From contig CAWIOK010000002.1 in assembly GCA_963837655.1 (NCBI GenBank), forward strand, positions 434,001-498,000: a stretch of 64,000 nt of DNA, read 5' to 3'. Numbering within the stretch: the stretch's first letter is position 1; every line of letters starts with the position of its first letter. Below are positions 1 through 8,165 of the stretch, piece after piece. The notes under the pieces are model-generated. The model had not been told where the DNA came from, did not search any database, and saw only the letters and a program-made list of their open reading frames with translations. This DNA is from CAVVSD01 sp963837655. Lineage in GTDB: Bacteria > Actinomycetota > Thermoleophilia > Solirubrobacterales > Solirubrobacteraceae. A program made the position numbers and the translations under genes.

Positions 1-8
1 GGCTGCCT

Positions 9-977
9 GTGAGCTCCCCCCTCAGGCTCATCGTCTTCGTCGTCCTCGCACTCGGCACCCTCGCGCCGGCGTTCCTCGCGATCGCCGACCGCGCCGACGC
101 GGACACGCGGCTGCACCCGGTCACCGGGAAGCTGCACACGAAGGTCGGCGTCGCCGACCAGAAGAAGGACATGTTCGAGGACGACCGGTTCCTCGGCCTC
201 GGCGTCAAGTACGCGCGGCGCTCGGTGAGCTGGGACGTCACGCGCGACCCGCGGCTGACCAAGGACCTCGACGACTGGCTGCAGGCGGCCCGAACGGCGC
301 ACGTCGAGCCGCTCATCACCTTCGCCCGCTCCGCGCGCCCCGGCCGCCGGCGCGTCCAGCCGACCGCCCAGCAGTACGAGCGCGAGGTCCGCGCCTTCAA
401 GCGCAAGTGGCCGTGGGTGCGCGCGTTCTCGACGTGGAACGAGGTCAACCTCCCCGGCGAGGGTCCCGCGAACAACCCCAAGCTCGTCGGCAGCTACTAC
501 CGGACCCTCAAGCGCACGTTCCCGACCTCGAAGGTCCTCGCGGCCGATCTGCTCGACCTCCCGAGCATGGTCACGTGGGTGAAGCGCTTCCAGAAGGTCA
601 ACCGCATCCAGCCCAAGTACTGGGGCCTGCACAACTACGTGACCGCCAACCGCTTCCAGGTCGAGCGCACCAAGCGGTTGCTGCAGGCCACGAAGGGCGA
701 GATCTGGATCACCGAGGTCGGTGGCCTGGTCGCGCGGCGCAACCGGACGCTCATCAAGCTGCCGCAGGGCAAGGCCCACGCAGCGCAGGTGACCCGCTTC
801 ATCTTCGACAAGCTCGCGCGGCTCGACAAGCGCATGGCGCGCGTCTACGCGTACCACTGGGACTCGTCGAGCAACCGCGACACGTGGGACTCGGCGTTCG
901 TCGGGCCCGACGACAAGGCGCGGCCGGCCCTCGCCGTGTTCCGCCGGGTGCTCGGGGCGATCCGCCCGGCGAACTAG
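9..977 (+). CDS. secreted glycoside hydrolase, clan-A TIM-barrel type
   Basis: Probable exported glycosidase. Residues 1-31 look like a signal peptide: a short basic start, a long hydrophobic run and an ADA cleavage region. In the remaining ~290 residues, STWNEVN supplies the Asn-Glu pair (N144-E145) typical of the acid/base at the end of strand 4 in clan-A glycosidases (GH5/GH39-like). IWITEVGG supplies E236 at the expected nucleophile position. The substrate cannot be assigned. The GTG start at 9 is chosen because the signal peptide follows it directly, but the frame is open to the window edge, so a longer N-terminus is possible. The TAG stop shares a CTAG with the convergent anti-sigma gene. 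Confidence 0.7.
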   Translation: MSSPLRLIVFVVLALGTLAPAFLAIADRADADTRLHPVTGKLHTKVGVADQKKDMFEDDRFLGLGVKYARRSVSWDVTRDPRLTKDLDDWLQAARTAHVEPLITFARSARPGRRRVQPTAQQYEREVRAFKRKWPWVRAFSTWNEVNLPGEGPANNPKLVGSYYRTLKRTFPTSKVLAADLLDLPSMVTWVKRFQKVNRIQPKYWGLHNYVTANRFQVERTKRLLQATKGEIWITEVGGLVARRNRTLIKLPQGKAHAAQVTRFIFDKLARLDKRMARVYAYHWDSSSNRDTWDSAFVGPDDKARPALAVFRRVLGAIRPAN

Positions 978-1243
978 CCCTCCTCGCGCAGCTCGCGGAA
1001 CGCCTTCAGCAGCGTCGCCTGCGTTGCGGGATCGGCGGCCGGGATCTCGGTCTCCGGCAGCGTCGCAGCGATCTTGTGGATGTCGTCGAGGTAGCCGGTG
1101 CAGCCGTCGCACCCCGCCAGATGCGTCTCGAAGCGGGTCCGCTGGTCGGGCGGCAGCGCGTCCTCGAGGTAGTCGGTGACCAGCTCCACGAACTCGCGGC
1201 AGGCGAGCGGGTTCTCGCGGCGCCATGGGCGGCGCAGGCGCAT
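974..1243 (-). CDS. anti-sigma factor with zf-HC2 (ZAS) domain
   Basis: Small (89 aa) putative zinc-finger anti-sigma factor that would bind the ECF sigma factor encoded just upstream. C15 and the later HLAGCDGC segment give the His-x3-Cys-x2-Cys signature of the ZAS/zf-HC2 fold within residues 10-50. No membrane segment is present, so it is predicted to be a soluble, possibly redox-responsive anti-sigma factor. Its ATG overlaps the last base of the sigma gene, implying translational coupling. Family and context agree well; the inducing signal is unknown. Confidence 0.8.
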   Translation of the reverse strand: MRLRRPWRRENPLACREFVELVTDYLEDALPPDQRTRFETHLAGCDGCTGYLDDIHKIAATLPETEIPAADPATQATLLKAFRELREEG

Positions 1244-1794
1244 CAGGCCGCGTCTCCCACGATCGGCTCCAAGGTCGCGCGCACGCGTGCGCGCGCCCGG
1301 TGCAGGAGCACGCGCTGGTTGCCGGGGGTCAGGTCGAGCAGCTCACACACCTCCTCGGAGGGTAGGCCCGCGAGGTCGCGCAGGGTCATGACCGTGCGCT
1401 GCGCGTCCGGCAGCGCCTCGACCGCGTTGAGCAGCTGACCGCGCAGCTCCTGGGTCAGGAGCCGGTGCTCCGGGTCGGTCGCGAGACGACGTGGGGGCGC
1501 GGCCCACATGTCGTCGGCGCCGAAGCGGGAGGGGTCGACCGTCGGCCCCTCACCGGCGGCGTCCGCGGCCAGGGTGGAGAACGGGATCGTCCGCGCCTCG
1601 CGGACCGCGCGGCTGCGTGCGCGGTTCGCGAGGATGTGGAAGATCCACGTCTGCAGCGAGGAGCGTCCCTCGAAGGCATCCAGGCCGCGGATCACGGCGA
1701 GCCACGTGTCCTGGACGACCTCCTCGGCCACCGCCTCGGTGCGCACGAAGGACCGCGCGACGAAGCGCAGCGCCCCGTCGTGGCGCGCGACCAA
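1243..1794 (-). CDS. ECF RNA polymerase sigma factor
   Basis: Sigma-70 ECF factor. The region-2 helix is visible as VVQDTWLAV and LQTWIFHILANRARSR (residues ~27-64). Region 4 follows a ~50-residue linker as LPDAQRTVMTLRDLAGL and VLLHRARARVR (residues ~125-172). The first conventional start is TTG at 1794, but conserved sequence continues upstream in frame: 22 further codons read a typical ECF N-terminus including ELLGRLRSGDEPAFAEL. That stretch has no ATG, GTG or TTG before an in-frame TAG, so the true start may be CTG at 1860, or the 5' end may be damaged. It lies directly downstream of the flavoenzyme gene and is coupled to its anti-sigma factor. Confidence 0.85.
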   Translation of the reverse strand: MVARHDGALRFVARSFVRTEAVAEEVVQDTWLAVIRGLDAFEGRSSLQTWIFHILANRARSRAVREARTIPFSTLAADAAGEGPTVDPSRFGADDMWAAPPRRLATDPEHRLLTQELRGQLLNAVEALPDAQRTVMTLRDLAGLPSEEVCELLDLTPGNQRVLLHRARARVRATLEPIVGDAA

Positions 1795-1874
1795 CTCGGC
1801 GAACGCGGGCTCGTCCCCGGATCGCAGCCGTCCGAGCAGCTCGGTCTCGTCGGGTGCCAGAGCGCGACGCTACC

Positions 1875-3287
1875 TCAGGCGGCCGGCGCGATGTTGTGGT
1901 TGAGGCGGAACACGTTGTCGGGGTCGTAGGTCGCCTTCACGCGGCGCAGCCGGGCGAGGTTGCGGCCCAGCGCCGTGTCCGCCCCCACGTCCGGCGACGC
2001 GCCGTCGCGGCCGCTGAAGTTGAGGTAGACCTCGCCACTGCCGTGATGGCGGAGGCGGTCCCAGGCGTTGCGGACCCAGGCGATGTTCGGTGTGTCGTCG
2101 GCCGGGTCGCTCCAGTTGATGTCGACCGCGGCGAGGAACGGCGCGGTGCGCTGGGCGAACGCCGTTGCCTCGGGGTCGACGGTGGCGATCGCGCCGCCCA
2201 TCTGCATCACCTCGACCATGGCCAGCGGCGCGGGGCGCTCGCGTGCCAGCGCGTCGAGCGTGTCGATCGTGGCGTCGCTCATGTCGTCGAGGTACTGCGA
2301 CTTCCAGAAGGCGCGCAGGCGGCCGCGGGGGAACAGGCCGTCGAAGCCCGACTGCACCGCGGTGAAGGGCGCCGGGCCGGAGAGGTCGGCGAGAACGGTG
2401 CCGAGCTGTCGCAGCGGTGCGGTCACGGCGAGGCCTTGCTCGGGGTCGGGGCCGCTGTGGACGGCGCCGACGATCGCGACCTTGCGGTCGTGCAGCTGCG
2501 GGGGCATGTGCGGGTCGGCGGGGAACGTGAACGTCACCACGAGCGAGGAGACCTCGTCCGGCGCCGTCTCCGCGTAGTCGCGCCAGCCGCGCAGGACCTG
2601 CGCGTACTCCTCGGCGGGGTAGAAGGTCGCGGAGAAGCCGACGAGCGGGCCGAGCGGGTGCAGGGCGAACGTGAAGGAGGTCACGACGCCGAAGTTGCCG
2701 CCGCCGCCCCGGATGGCCCAGAAGAGGTCGGGGTGCTCGTTCTCGTTGGTCGTGACCACGCTCCCGTCCGCCGTCACGACCTGCGCCTCGACCAGCTGGT
2801 CGACGGACAGGCCGTGCGCGCGGCGCACCCAGCCGTAGCCGCCGCCGAGCGTCAGGCCCGCGACGCCGGTGTCCGAGACGACGCCGCCGGGCGCCACCAG
2901 GCCGAACGCCTGCGTCTCGCGGTCGATGTCCGCCCAGACCGCGCCGCCCTGGACGACCGCCCGGTTGGTCAGCGGATCCACGTGGACGCCGCGCATGTCG
3001 GCGAGATCGATGAGCATGCCGTCGGCCGGCGAGGACAGGCCGGCGATCGAGTGCCCGCCGCCGCGGATCGCGACGAGGAGGTTGTGTCGGCGGGCATGCT
3101 GCACCGCGGCGACGACGTCCGACGTGCCCGCCGCGCGGACCGTGACGTCGGGGGAGCTGGTGTGCATGGCGTTGAAGGCCGGGCGCGCCGGGTCGGCGTC
3201 GCGCGGGCCTGCCACGGGTCCCCTGACCTGGGCGCGCAACTCGTCGAGCGTCGGCGTCGTGCTCGGAGGTGCCATCGTGTCGGACAT
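1875..3287 (-). CDS. FAD-binding oxidoreductase, berberine bridge enzyme (PCMH) family
   Basis: 470-aa flavoprotein. The FAD-binding PCMH domain covers residues ~45-215, with IRGGGHS giving H79 as probable 8-alpha-histidyl FAD attachment site. GLTLGGGYGW lies where bicovalent members carry a cysteine; none is seen, so mono-covalent FAD is likely. The C-terminal BBE motif YDPDNVFRLNHNI is present. Members oxidise alcohols, sugars or alkaloid-like substrates with O2; the substrate is unknown. The ATG at 3287 has a GGAGGG Shine-Dalgarno 7 bases upstream. The same frame runs on through two tRNA genes, so longer starts are spurious. It probably heads the sigma/anti-sigma operon. Confidence 0.88.
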   Translation of the reverse strand: MSDTMAPPSTTPTLDELRAQVRGPVAGPRDADPARPAFNAMHTSSPDVTVRAAGTSDVVAAVQHARRHNLLVAIRGGGHSIAGLSSPADGMLIDLADMRGVHVDPLTNRAVVQGGAVWADIDRETQAFGLVAPGGVVSDTGVAGLTLGGGYGWVRRAHGLSVDQLVEAQVVTADGSVVTTNENEHPDLFWAIRGGGGNFGVVTSFTFALHPLGPLVGFSATFYPAEEYAQVLRGWRDYAETAPDEVSSLVVTFTFPADPHMPPQLHDRKVAIVGAVHSGPDPEQGLAVTAPLRQLGTVLADLSGPAPFTAVQSGFDGLFPRGRLRAFWKSQYLDDMSDATIDTLDALARERPAPLAMVEVMQMGGAIATVDPEATAFAQRTAPFLAAVDINWSDPADDTPNIAWVRNAWDRLRHHGSGEVYLNFSGRDGASPDVGADTALGRNLARLRRVKATYDPDNVFRLNHNIAPAA

Positions 3288-3396
3288 CAGCCTGCCCTCC
3301 TGGGCTCGGGGCGCCCGCTTGGGGGGCGCGGTGGCCGTCAGTCCGTTGTGCGCGCTGCGCGTTACGGGGTTCGTGCGGGGGCTCGCCCGAGCGCGG

Positions 3397-3402
3397 TAGG
3401 AT
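3397..3402 (+). promoter_or_regulatory. -10-like element upstream of the tRNA genes
   Basis: TAGGAT, 13 bases before the first base of tRNA-Gly, resembles a housekeeping-sigma -10 box. No convincing -35 hexamer is seen 16-18 bases further upstream, so support is positional. It sits in the divergent gap between the flavoenzyme gene and the tRNA pair. Confidence 0.3.
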
Positions 3403-3415
3403 TGGCCACGAGCTG

Positions 3416-3486
3416 GCGGGCGAAGTGTTGTGGTTGCACAGAAGCCTTCCAAGCTTCTAGGGCGGGTTCGATTCCCGTCGCCCGCT
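3416..3486 (+). tRNA. tRNA-Gly (anticodon UCC)
   Basis: A 71-nt cloverleaf can be folded by eye. The acceptor stem is GCGGGCG at 3416-3422 paired with CGCCCGC at 3479-3485, with discriminator U at 3486. The anticodon stem is GAAGC/GCTTC around the loop CTTCCAA, giving UCC, which reads GGA. The T arm contains GGTTCGATTCC. CCA is not encoded. It is followed after 16 bases by tRNA-Pro, suggesting one transcript. Confidence 0.95.
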
Positions 3487-3502
3487 CTGTTCGTAGGAGC
3501 CA

Positions 3503-3576
3503 CGGGGAGTGGCGCAGTCTGGTAGCGCACCCGGCTGGGGGCCGGGCGGTCGCAGGTTCAAATCCTGTCTCCCCGA
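3503..3576 (+). tRNA. tRNA-Pro (anticodon GGG)
   Basis: A 74-nt cloverleaf: acceptor CGGGGAG (3503-3509) pairs with CTCCCCG (3569-3575), discriminator A. The anticodon stem CCCGG/CCGGG closes the loop CTGGGGG, giving GGG, which reads CCC. The T arm reads GGTTCAAATCC. No encoded CCA. A strong intrinsic terminator starts 9 bases downstream. Confidence 0.95.
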
Positions 3577-3584
3577 TCAGCGAC

Positions 3585-3607
3585 AAGCCCCGCGTTTGCG
3601 GGGCTTT
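3585..3607 (+). terminator. Rho-independent terminator after the tRNA pair
   Basis: Perfect 9-bp inverted repeat AAGCCCCGC / GCGGGGCTT around a GTTT loop, ending in a short T run. It ends the tRNA-Gly/tRNA-Pro transcript. Confidence 0.9.
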
Positions 3608-4120
3608 CGTGTTGTTAGGTGCCGAACCGCTCGCGTGATCACGCGGTGGCGACAGCTGATCTAGAGCCTCCATCGCCGAGTGACGAGCACGGGCATAGGT
3701 ACTGCCCAAGCACGCGGGGTGAGCCGCGCTGCCGGGTCGCCCATGCTGGACTTCACGCGTTGTTGATCTCGGCCGAAGAAGTTCGACGTGCGTCGAAAGG
3801 TATCCCTTGCCACATTGGGAGCACTCTTGGCCGGCGAGCTGTTGCCGTCCCGCTCTAGCGCGTTTGGGGAGGGCGACGGCGGTCGAGCTCCAACTGGGAC
3901 CTCATGGCGCAGCCGGCGTCCTGTGCACCGCAGCGAGTCAGTCGAGCCGGAGGGCGCTCGTGCTGCTCGTCCTCTGCGGCAGTCTCGATCAGGTCGGGGA
4001 TGCGCCCGTTGCCGAAACTGATAACGACAGGAGGTCGGTCAATCCGTCTCGGGTCGTGGCCAGCGTCTGCCGAGAGCGAGAATGGTGTGATGATGGGGTC
4101 CTCCGTGCATTGCGTACTTA
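3608..4120. other. gene-poor stretch between tRNAs and two-component system
   Basis: About 510 bases with no reading frame that resembles a protein family or has convincing codon bias on either strand. Base composition is visibly less GC-rich than the flanks. The only structure noticed is the palindrome at 3782-3797. No repeat of the tRNA 3' ends was found, so there is no evidence of an integrated element. Confidence 0.6.
3782..3797. repeat. 16-bp palindrome TTCGACG-TG-CGTCGAA
   Basis: Perfect 7-bp arms with a 2-base spacer, in the middle of a non-coding stretch. It could be an operator for the two-component genes 330 bases downstream or for an unseen transcript. It does not match the usual actinobacterial LexA box CGAACNNNNGTTCG. 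Confidence 0.45.
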
Positions 4121-5227
4121 GTGCTCGACTGCTGCGCTTCCTGGATGGAAGCACTCGTCGAGTCGGCCGGCTACTCGTTAGGCGTGGCTGATCCGGTCGA
4201 AGCCGGCGTCGGCCGCGGAGGCCGCTTCGCCGGGGCGGTGGAGCGCCTCTCCAGCCGCCCCCGGCGGACGTCGCTTTATGCCCGCGTGATCGCAATCAAC
4301 GGTGCGATCGTGACAGGCGCGACGCTTGCGCTGGTTCTCACGCCGACAACGGTCGGATATCCCATCCAGCTAGCGGAGGCGAGCGTGCTCATCGTGGGCG
4401 TCGCCCTCGTCGTGGTCGCCAACGCCCTCGTGCTGAGGATCAGCTTCGGCGGTCTCGCACAGACCGTGGCCCGGATGGAGAGCGTGGATCTCCTGCGGCC
4501 GCGCGAACGCCTTCCGGCAATCGGTGGTCCGGAGACGCGCGCGGTCGTCGCCGGGGCCAACCAGATGCTCGAGCGCCTCGAGCAGGAGCGGCGCGAGAGC
4601 AGCCAGCGAACCCTCGCTGCCTTGGAGGACGAGCGGCATCGGATTGCGCAAGAGCTCCACGACGAGATCGGTCAGCGTCTTACCGGGATGCTCTTCCAAC
4701 TCGGGAATCTCGTCCCGGACGCGCCGCCCGAGCTTCGTCAACGCGTGAGAGCGATCCAGGAGGACGCGAGATCGACGCTGGACGAAGTCGGACAGCTCGC
4801 CTGGCAGTTGCGACCGGGGATCCTGGATGACTTGGGTTTGCTGCGCGCTCTGGAAGCACTGGTCGAAACGCTGGAGGAGCTGACGCCGCAGATGCGCGTC
4901 CGCTCGTCCCTGCCTGCGGTGCTGCCGGCCGTCGCTTCGGACGCCGAGCTTGCGATCTATCGCGTCGTGCAGGAGGCGCTGACGAACGCGGCTCGTCATG
5001 CAGGCGCCCGGCAGATCGCCCTCGAAGTCGTAGTCGAGAACGGGCGCCTCATCGCTTCGGTGACTGACGACGGGGTCGGTTTCGCTGAAGACGCCGCCGA
5101 GGACGCCGGCGTCCGCGGCATGCGCGAACGAGCGCTCGCCATCGACGCCACGCTGAGGATCGAGACAGGGGAGCGCGCCGGCGTCTGTGTCGTGCTCGAG
5201 TTGCCGCTGCCGACGGATGTCGCCTGA
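4121..5227 (+). CDS. NarL/DegS-type sensor histidine kinase
   Basis: Membrane sensor kinase that would phosphorylate the response regulator starting 3 bases downstream. Two hydrophobic segments (about residues 55-74 and 87-108) enclose almost no extracellular loop, followed by a HAMP-like linker. The HisKA_3 dimerisation box is ERHRIAQELHDEIGQRL with phospho-acceptor H180. The HATPase domain follows, with EALTNAARHA (N box) and DDGVGF (G1). The minimal sensor domain suggests it detects membrane state or an intramembrane partner. GTG at 4121 gives the longest form; ATG 4145 or GTG 4184 are plausible because the first 20 residues look unconserved. Confidence 0.88.
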   Translation: MLDCCASWMEALVESAGYSLGVADPVEAGVGRGGRFAGAVERLSSRPRRTSLYARVIAINGAIVTGATLALVLTPTTVGYPIQLAEASVLIVGVALVVVANALVLRISFGGLAQTVARMESVDLLRPRERLPAIGGPETRAVVAGANQMLERLEQERRESSQRTLAALEDERHRIAQELHDEIGQRLTGMLFQLGNLVPDAPPELRQRVRAIQEDARSTLDEVGQLAWQLRPGILDDLGLLRALEALVETLEELTPQMRVRSSLPAVLPAVASDAELAIYRVVQEALTNAARHAGARQIALEVVVENGRLIASVTDDGVGFAEDAAEDAGVRGMRERALAIDATLRIETGERAGVCVVLELPLPTDVA

Positions 5228-5229
5228 TC

Positions 5230-5889
5230 GTGTCAATTCCGTTTCCCGCCCATGTCCTCATCGCAGACGACCATGCGGTCGTCCGTGAAGGGCTGCGAGC
5301 CGTGTTGGAGCGTGAGCCCGACCTCAGGGTCGTTGCCGAGGTCGGCGACGGCGCCGAGGCGGTGGAGCGGGCGCTCTCGGACGACGTCCACCTCGCCATC
5401 CTGGACATCGCGATGCCTCGCATGACGGGGCTACAGGCTGCACGGGAGATCTCCAAGCGCCGACCCGAGCTGCGGATCCTGATCCTCTCGATGTACGACA
5501 AGGAGCAGTACTTCTTCGAGGCGCTCAACGTCGGAGCGTCGGGCTACGTGCTGAAACGGGCCGCTGACCGGGACATCGTCGAGGCGTGCCGCAAGGCGCT
5601 GCGGGGCGAGCCGTTCATCTATCCGACCACCCTTCGGACCCTCATGCGGCGCTACCTCGAAGCGATCGAGCGCGAAGAACTGCCGGGGCGCGGACCGCTC
5701 ACTCCGCGCGAGGCAGAGATCGTCAAGCTCATCGCCGAGGGGCGCAGCTCACAGGAGATCGCCGAGGTGCTCGTGATCAGTCCGAAGACCGTCGAGCGCC
5801 ACCGCGCGAACATCCTCGACAAGCTCGCCATACACGACCGGGTCGACCTGACGCGGTACGCCATCCGCGAGGGTCTCGTCGAGCCCTGA
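5230..5889 (+). CDS. NarL/FixJ-family response regulator
   Basis: Partner of the preceding kinase, separated by 2 bases. Receiver domain at residues 6-120 with acidic pair D13/D14, phospho-acceptor D59 in LAILDIAMP, S87 and K109. C-terminal LuxR-type helix-turn-helix at ~155-212, including LTPREAEIVKLIAEGRSSQEI and the recognition region ISPKTVERHRANI. It binds DNA on phosphorylation. The likely target is the operon starting at 6083, which is inferred only from position. Confidence 0.93.
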   Translation: MSIPFPAHVLIADDHAVVREGLRAVLEREPDLRVVAEVGDGAEAVERALSDDVHLAILDIAMPRMTGLQAAREISKRRPELRILILSMYDKEQYFFEALNVGASGYVLKRAADRDIVEACRKALRGEPFIYPTTLRTLMRRYLEAIEREELPGRGPLTPREAEIVKLIAEGRSSQEIAEVLVISPKTVERHRANILDKLAIHDRVDLTRYAIREGLVEP

Positions 5890-6082
5890 CGGCAGCGAGG
5901 CGCCGAACGGCAACGGTGGGTTCGCAAAGCCTGGATCTCCCGTTTCCGCGAAATACAGGCCAGCCCCCATGGCGAGTGGCTCACACCTCGGGAAGCCTTC
6001 AGGGCATCCCCGAAACGAGAGGCACTCTCAAGGCCATGGCCGCGGGGCTGTCGCGGCAGCGCCGACTCGGAGGAGAGTGATC

Positions 6083-6456
6083 ATGTACGCCGTACCGACC
6101 TATCCCGAGCGAGCAGAAGCGACACTCGGCCCGCCGCTAGGCGGCTGGCTGTGGCTCGTGAAGTGGCTGCTGGCGGTCCCGAACTACCGGTCGTCGCCCT
6201 CCTCGCCGCTGGCGGGTTCGCCAGCGGAGGGCTCGTCTTCCTGCTCGTCCTGATCGCAGGCGTGATGCTGCTCTTCACCGCTCGCTACCCGCGCGAAATC
6301 TTCAGGGGCATGAACCGCTGGGGACTGCGTTTGGTCGCCTACGCGGGCCTGATGACCGACACGTACCTGCCCCTCCGGCTCGACCTGGGCGGCGAGGAGC
6401 CCGACGGCGCCGCTCACCCGCTGGCGCCCGCGCCCGCCGCTGCGGAGTCACTGTGA
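6083..6456 (+). pseudogene. DUF4389 membrane protein, frameshifted
   Basis: The ATG at 6083 follows an excellent Shine-Dalgarno (GGAGGAG). The first frame reads a DUF4389-like N-terminus with TYPERAEATLG and LVKWLLAVPNY, the first membrane helix, ending at 6187. The family pattern then resumes in another frame: VVALLAAGGFASGG, a second helix, FTARYPREIF and LMTDTYLPLRLDLGG. Only bases 6188-6189 separate the parts, so one base has been lost (or two gained). The stop overlaps the next start (GTGA), so the gene sits first in an operon. Either a genuine frameshift or a sequencing indel; if corrected, a ~124-aa two-helix protein results. Confidence 0.75.
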
Positions 6457-7448
6457 AGGCGGTCGTCCAGGAACGCTACGGCCGACCCGACGTGCTCGAA
6501 CTGCGGGAGGTCGACCGGCCCGAGCCCGCTGCCGGCGAGCTCGTCCTCCGCGTGAGGGCGGCGGGCATCGACCAGGGCGTCTGGCATCTGATGGCGGGAC
6601 TGCCGTACCTTGTTCGCGTCGCGGGCTTCGGGCTCCGCAGGCCGAAGAACCCCGTCCGCGGTCTTGACGTCGCCGGCGTCGTCGAGGCCGTCGGCGAGAA
6701 CGTGACCCGGTTCCGGCCCGGCGACGAGGTGTTCGGCACCTGCGACGGCTCCTTCGCGGAGTACGCGCGCGCGCCGGAGAGCAGACTGGCGCCCAAGCCG
6801 ACCAACGTCAGCTTCGAGCAGGCCGCCGCCGTCCCCACCTCAGGCTACGCCGCCCTCCAGGCCGTGCGCGACCAGGGCAAGGTGCGGACCGGTCAGCGCG
6901 TCCTCGTGATCGGCGCGGGAGGCGGCGTCGGGACCTTCGCCGTCCAGATCGCGAAGGCGCACGGAGCCGAGGTGACCGGCGTCGCCAGCACCGCAAAGCT
7001 CGAGCTGCTGCGCTCGATCGGCGCCGACCACGTGATCGACTACACGCGCGAGGACTTGGCCGGCAGGCGCGAGCGCTACGACGTCATCCTCGATATCGCC
7101 GGCAACCGCTCCCTGTCGGACCTCCGCAGCGCTCTTGCTCCGGAGGGCACGCTCGTGATCGTCGGGGGCGAGGGGGGCGGAAAGTGGCTCGGAGGCATCG
7201 ACCGCCAGCTACGCGCAACCGTCCTCTCGCCCTTCGTGCGCCAGAAGCTCGGCACGTGGATCTCAAGCGAGCGCCAGGAGGATCTCGAGGAGCTGCGCCG
7301 GCTGATCGAGGCCGGCGCAGTCACCCCCGTCGTCGACCGTACCTTCCCGCTCACCGACGTGCCGGAGGCCATCCGGTACCTGAGGGAGGGCCGCCCGCGC
7401 GGCAAGACCGTCGTCACCGTCTCGAACGGGACGGGGGAACGCCGATGA
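6453..7448 (+). CDS. NAD(P)-dependent quinone reductase-like medium-chain dehydrogenase
   Basis: 331-aa member of the zinc-independent MDR branch (zeta-crystallin/quinone oxidoreductase type). The GroES-like N-domain contains GLDVAGVVEAVGENVTRF and GDEVFG. The Rossmann motif VLVIGAGGGVGTFAVQIAK binds the nucleotide, and IGADHVIDYTREDL is the usual specificity segment. The structural and catalytic zinc cysteines of classical alcohol dehydrogenases are absent. It presumably reduces quinones or enones using NADPH. It is coupled on both sides by 4-base overlaps (GTGA, ATGA). Confidence 0.9.
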   Translation: MKAVVQERYGRPDVLELREVDRPEPAAGELVLRVRAAGIDQGVWHLMAGLPYLVRVAGFGLRRPKNPVRGLDVAGVVEAVGENVTRFRPGDEVFGTCDGSFAEYARAPESRLAPKPTNVSFEQAAAVPTSGYAALQAVRDQGKVRTGQRVLVIGAGGGVGTFAVQIAKAHGAEVTGVASTAKLELLRSIGADHVIDYTREDLAGRRERYDVILDIAGNRSLSDLRSALAPEGTLVIVGGEGGGKWLGGIDRQLRATVLSPFVRQKLGTWISSERQEDLEELRRLIEAGAVTPVVDRTFPLTDVPEAIRYLREGRPRGKTVVTVSNGTGERR

Positions 7449-8131
7449 GAACGATCGAGCGAGAGAAGCTGGGGGGAGTCGCCGCGCTGGTCGCGGCCGC
7501 GACGTTCGTATTCGGCTTCGTCCTGTTCGCGACCGTGCTCTCGGACTACACGACAGGCGACCCGACGCCGGCCGAGTCGGTCGCCTTCGTCGGGGACAAC
7601 GAGGCGGTGCTCTACCTCTGGAACGCCGTCATCTTCATCGTTTTCGGGGTCGTGCTCGTCCCGCTCGTTCTCGCCCTCCTCGAGCGCGTCCGGGACGGCG
7701 CCCCCGTGCTGGCGCCGGCCGCTGCGGCCTTCGGGATCGTCTGGGCCGGGCTCGTGATCGCTGCCGGCATGATCGGCAACATCGGCCTCGGCACCGTCGC
7801 CGACCTCCAGAAGAGCGATGCGGTCCAGGCCGAGGCAGTCTGGTCGGCGCTCGACGCGGTGCAGAACGGCCTCGGTGGGGGGAACGAGATCGTCGGCGGC
7901 CTCTGGGTGCTGCTCGTTAGCTGGGCCGCGCTACAGCGCGCCGCGCTGCCGAGAGGGCTGATCTACCTCGGCATCGCCGCCGGCGCCGCCGGCATCGCCA
8001 CGATCGTGCCCGCGCTCGAGGTCGTCGGAGCGGTCTTCGGGCTGGGACTGATCGTCTGGTTCGTCTGGGCCGGGCTCGTCCTGCTTCGCCGCCCCGCCGG
8101 CCGTACGAACGAGCATCGAGCGCGGCGCTAG
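7445..8131 (+). CDS. six-helix membrane protein, DUF4386-like
   Basis: 228-aa integral membrane protein with about six hydrophobic segments and few charged loops. The helix/loop pattern, including a polar segment (DYTTGDPTPAESVAFVGDN) after helix 1, resembles the DUF4386 protein encoded at 9620, but similarity is weak. No catalytic or ligand-binding motif was recognised. It is last in the DUF4389 - reductase operon and starts within the reductase stop (ATGA). Function unknown. Confidence 0.7.
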   Translation: MRTIEREKLGGVAALVAAATFVFGFVLFATVLSDYTTGDPTPAESVAFVGDNEAVLYLWNAVIFIVFGVVLVPLVLALLERVRDGAPVLAPAAAAFGIVWAGLVIAAGMIGNIGLGTVADLQKSDAVQAEAVWSALDAVQNGLGGGNEIVGGLWVLLVSWAALQRAALPRGLIYLGIAAGAAGIATIVPALEVVGAVFGLGLIVWFVWAGLVLLRRPAGRTNEHRARR

Positions 8132-8165
8132 CGGCGAGGCAGGTGCACGACGTCGTTGCGAGGCG

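Noticed and set aside
3288..3530. N-terminal extension of the flavoenzyme gene across the tRNA genes
   Set aside because: The extension translates tRNA sequence and lacks a ribosome site; the ATG at 3287 has a strong one.
3503..3607. tRNA-Pro as attachment site of an integrated element
   Set aside because: No second copy of the tRNA 3' end and no integrase, relaxase or phage gene in the window.
1491..3638. 715-codon plus-strand open frame
   Set aside because: Arg/Ala/Gly-rich, no domain, antisense to the sigma factor and flavoenzyme and runs through both tRNAs. GC shadow.
3782..3797. LexA/SOS box
   Set aside because: The arms TTCGACG/CGTCGAA do not match CGAACNNNNGTTCG and no SOS gene is near.
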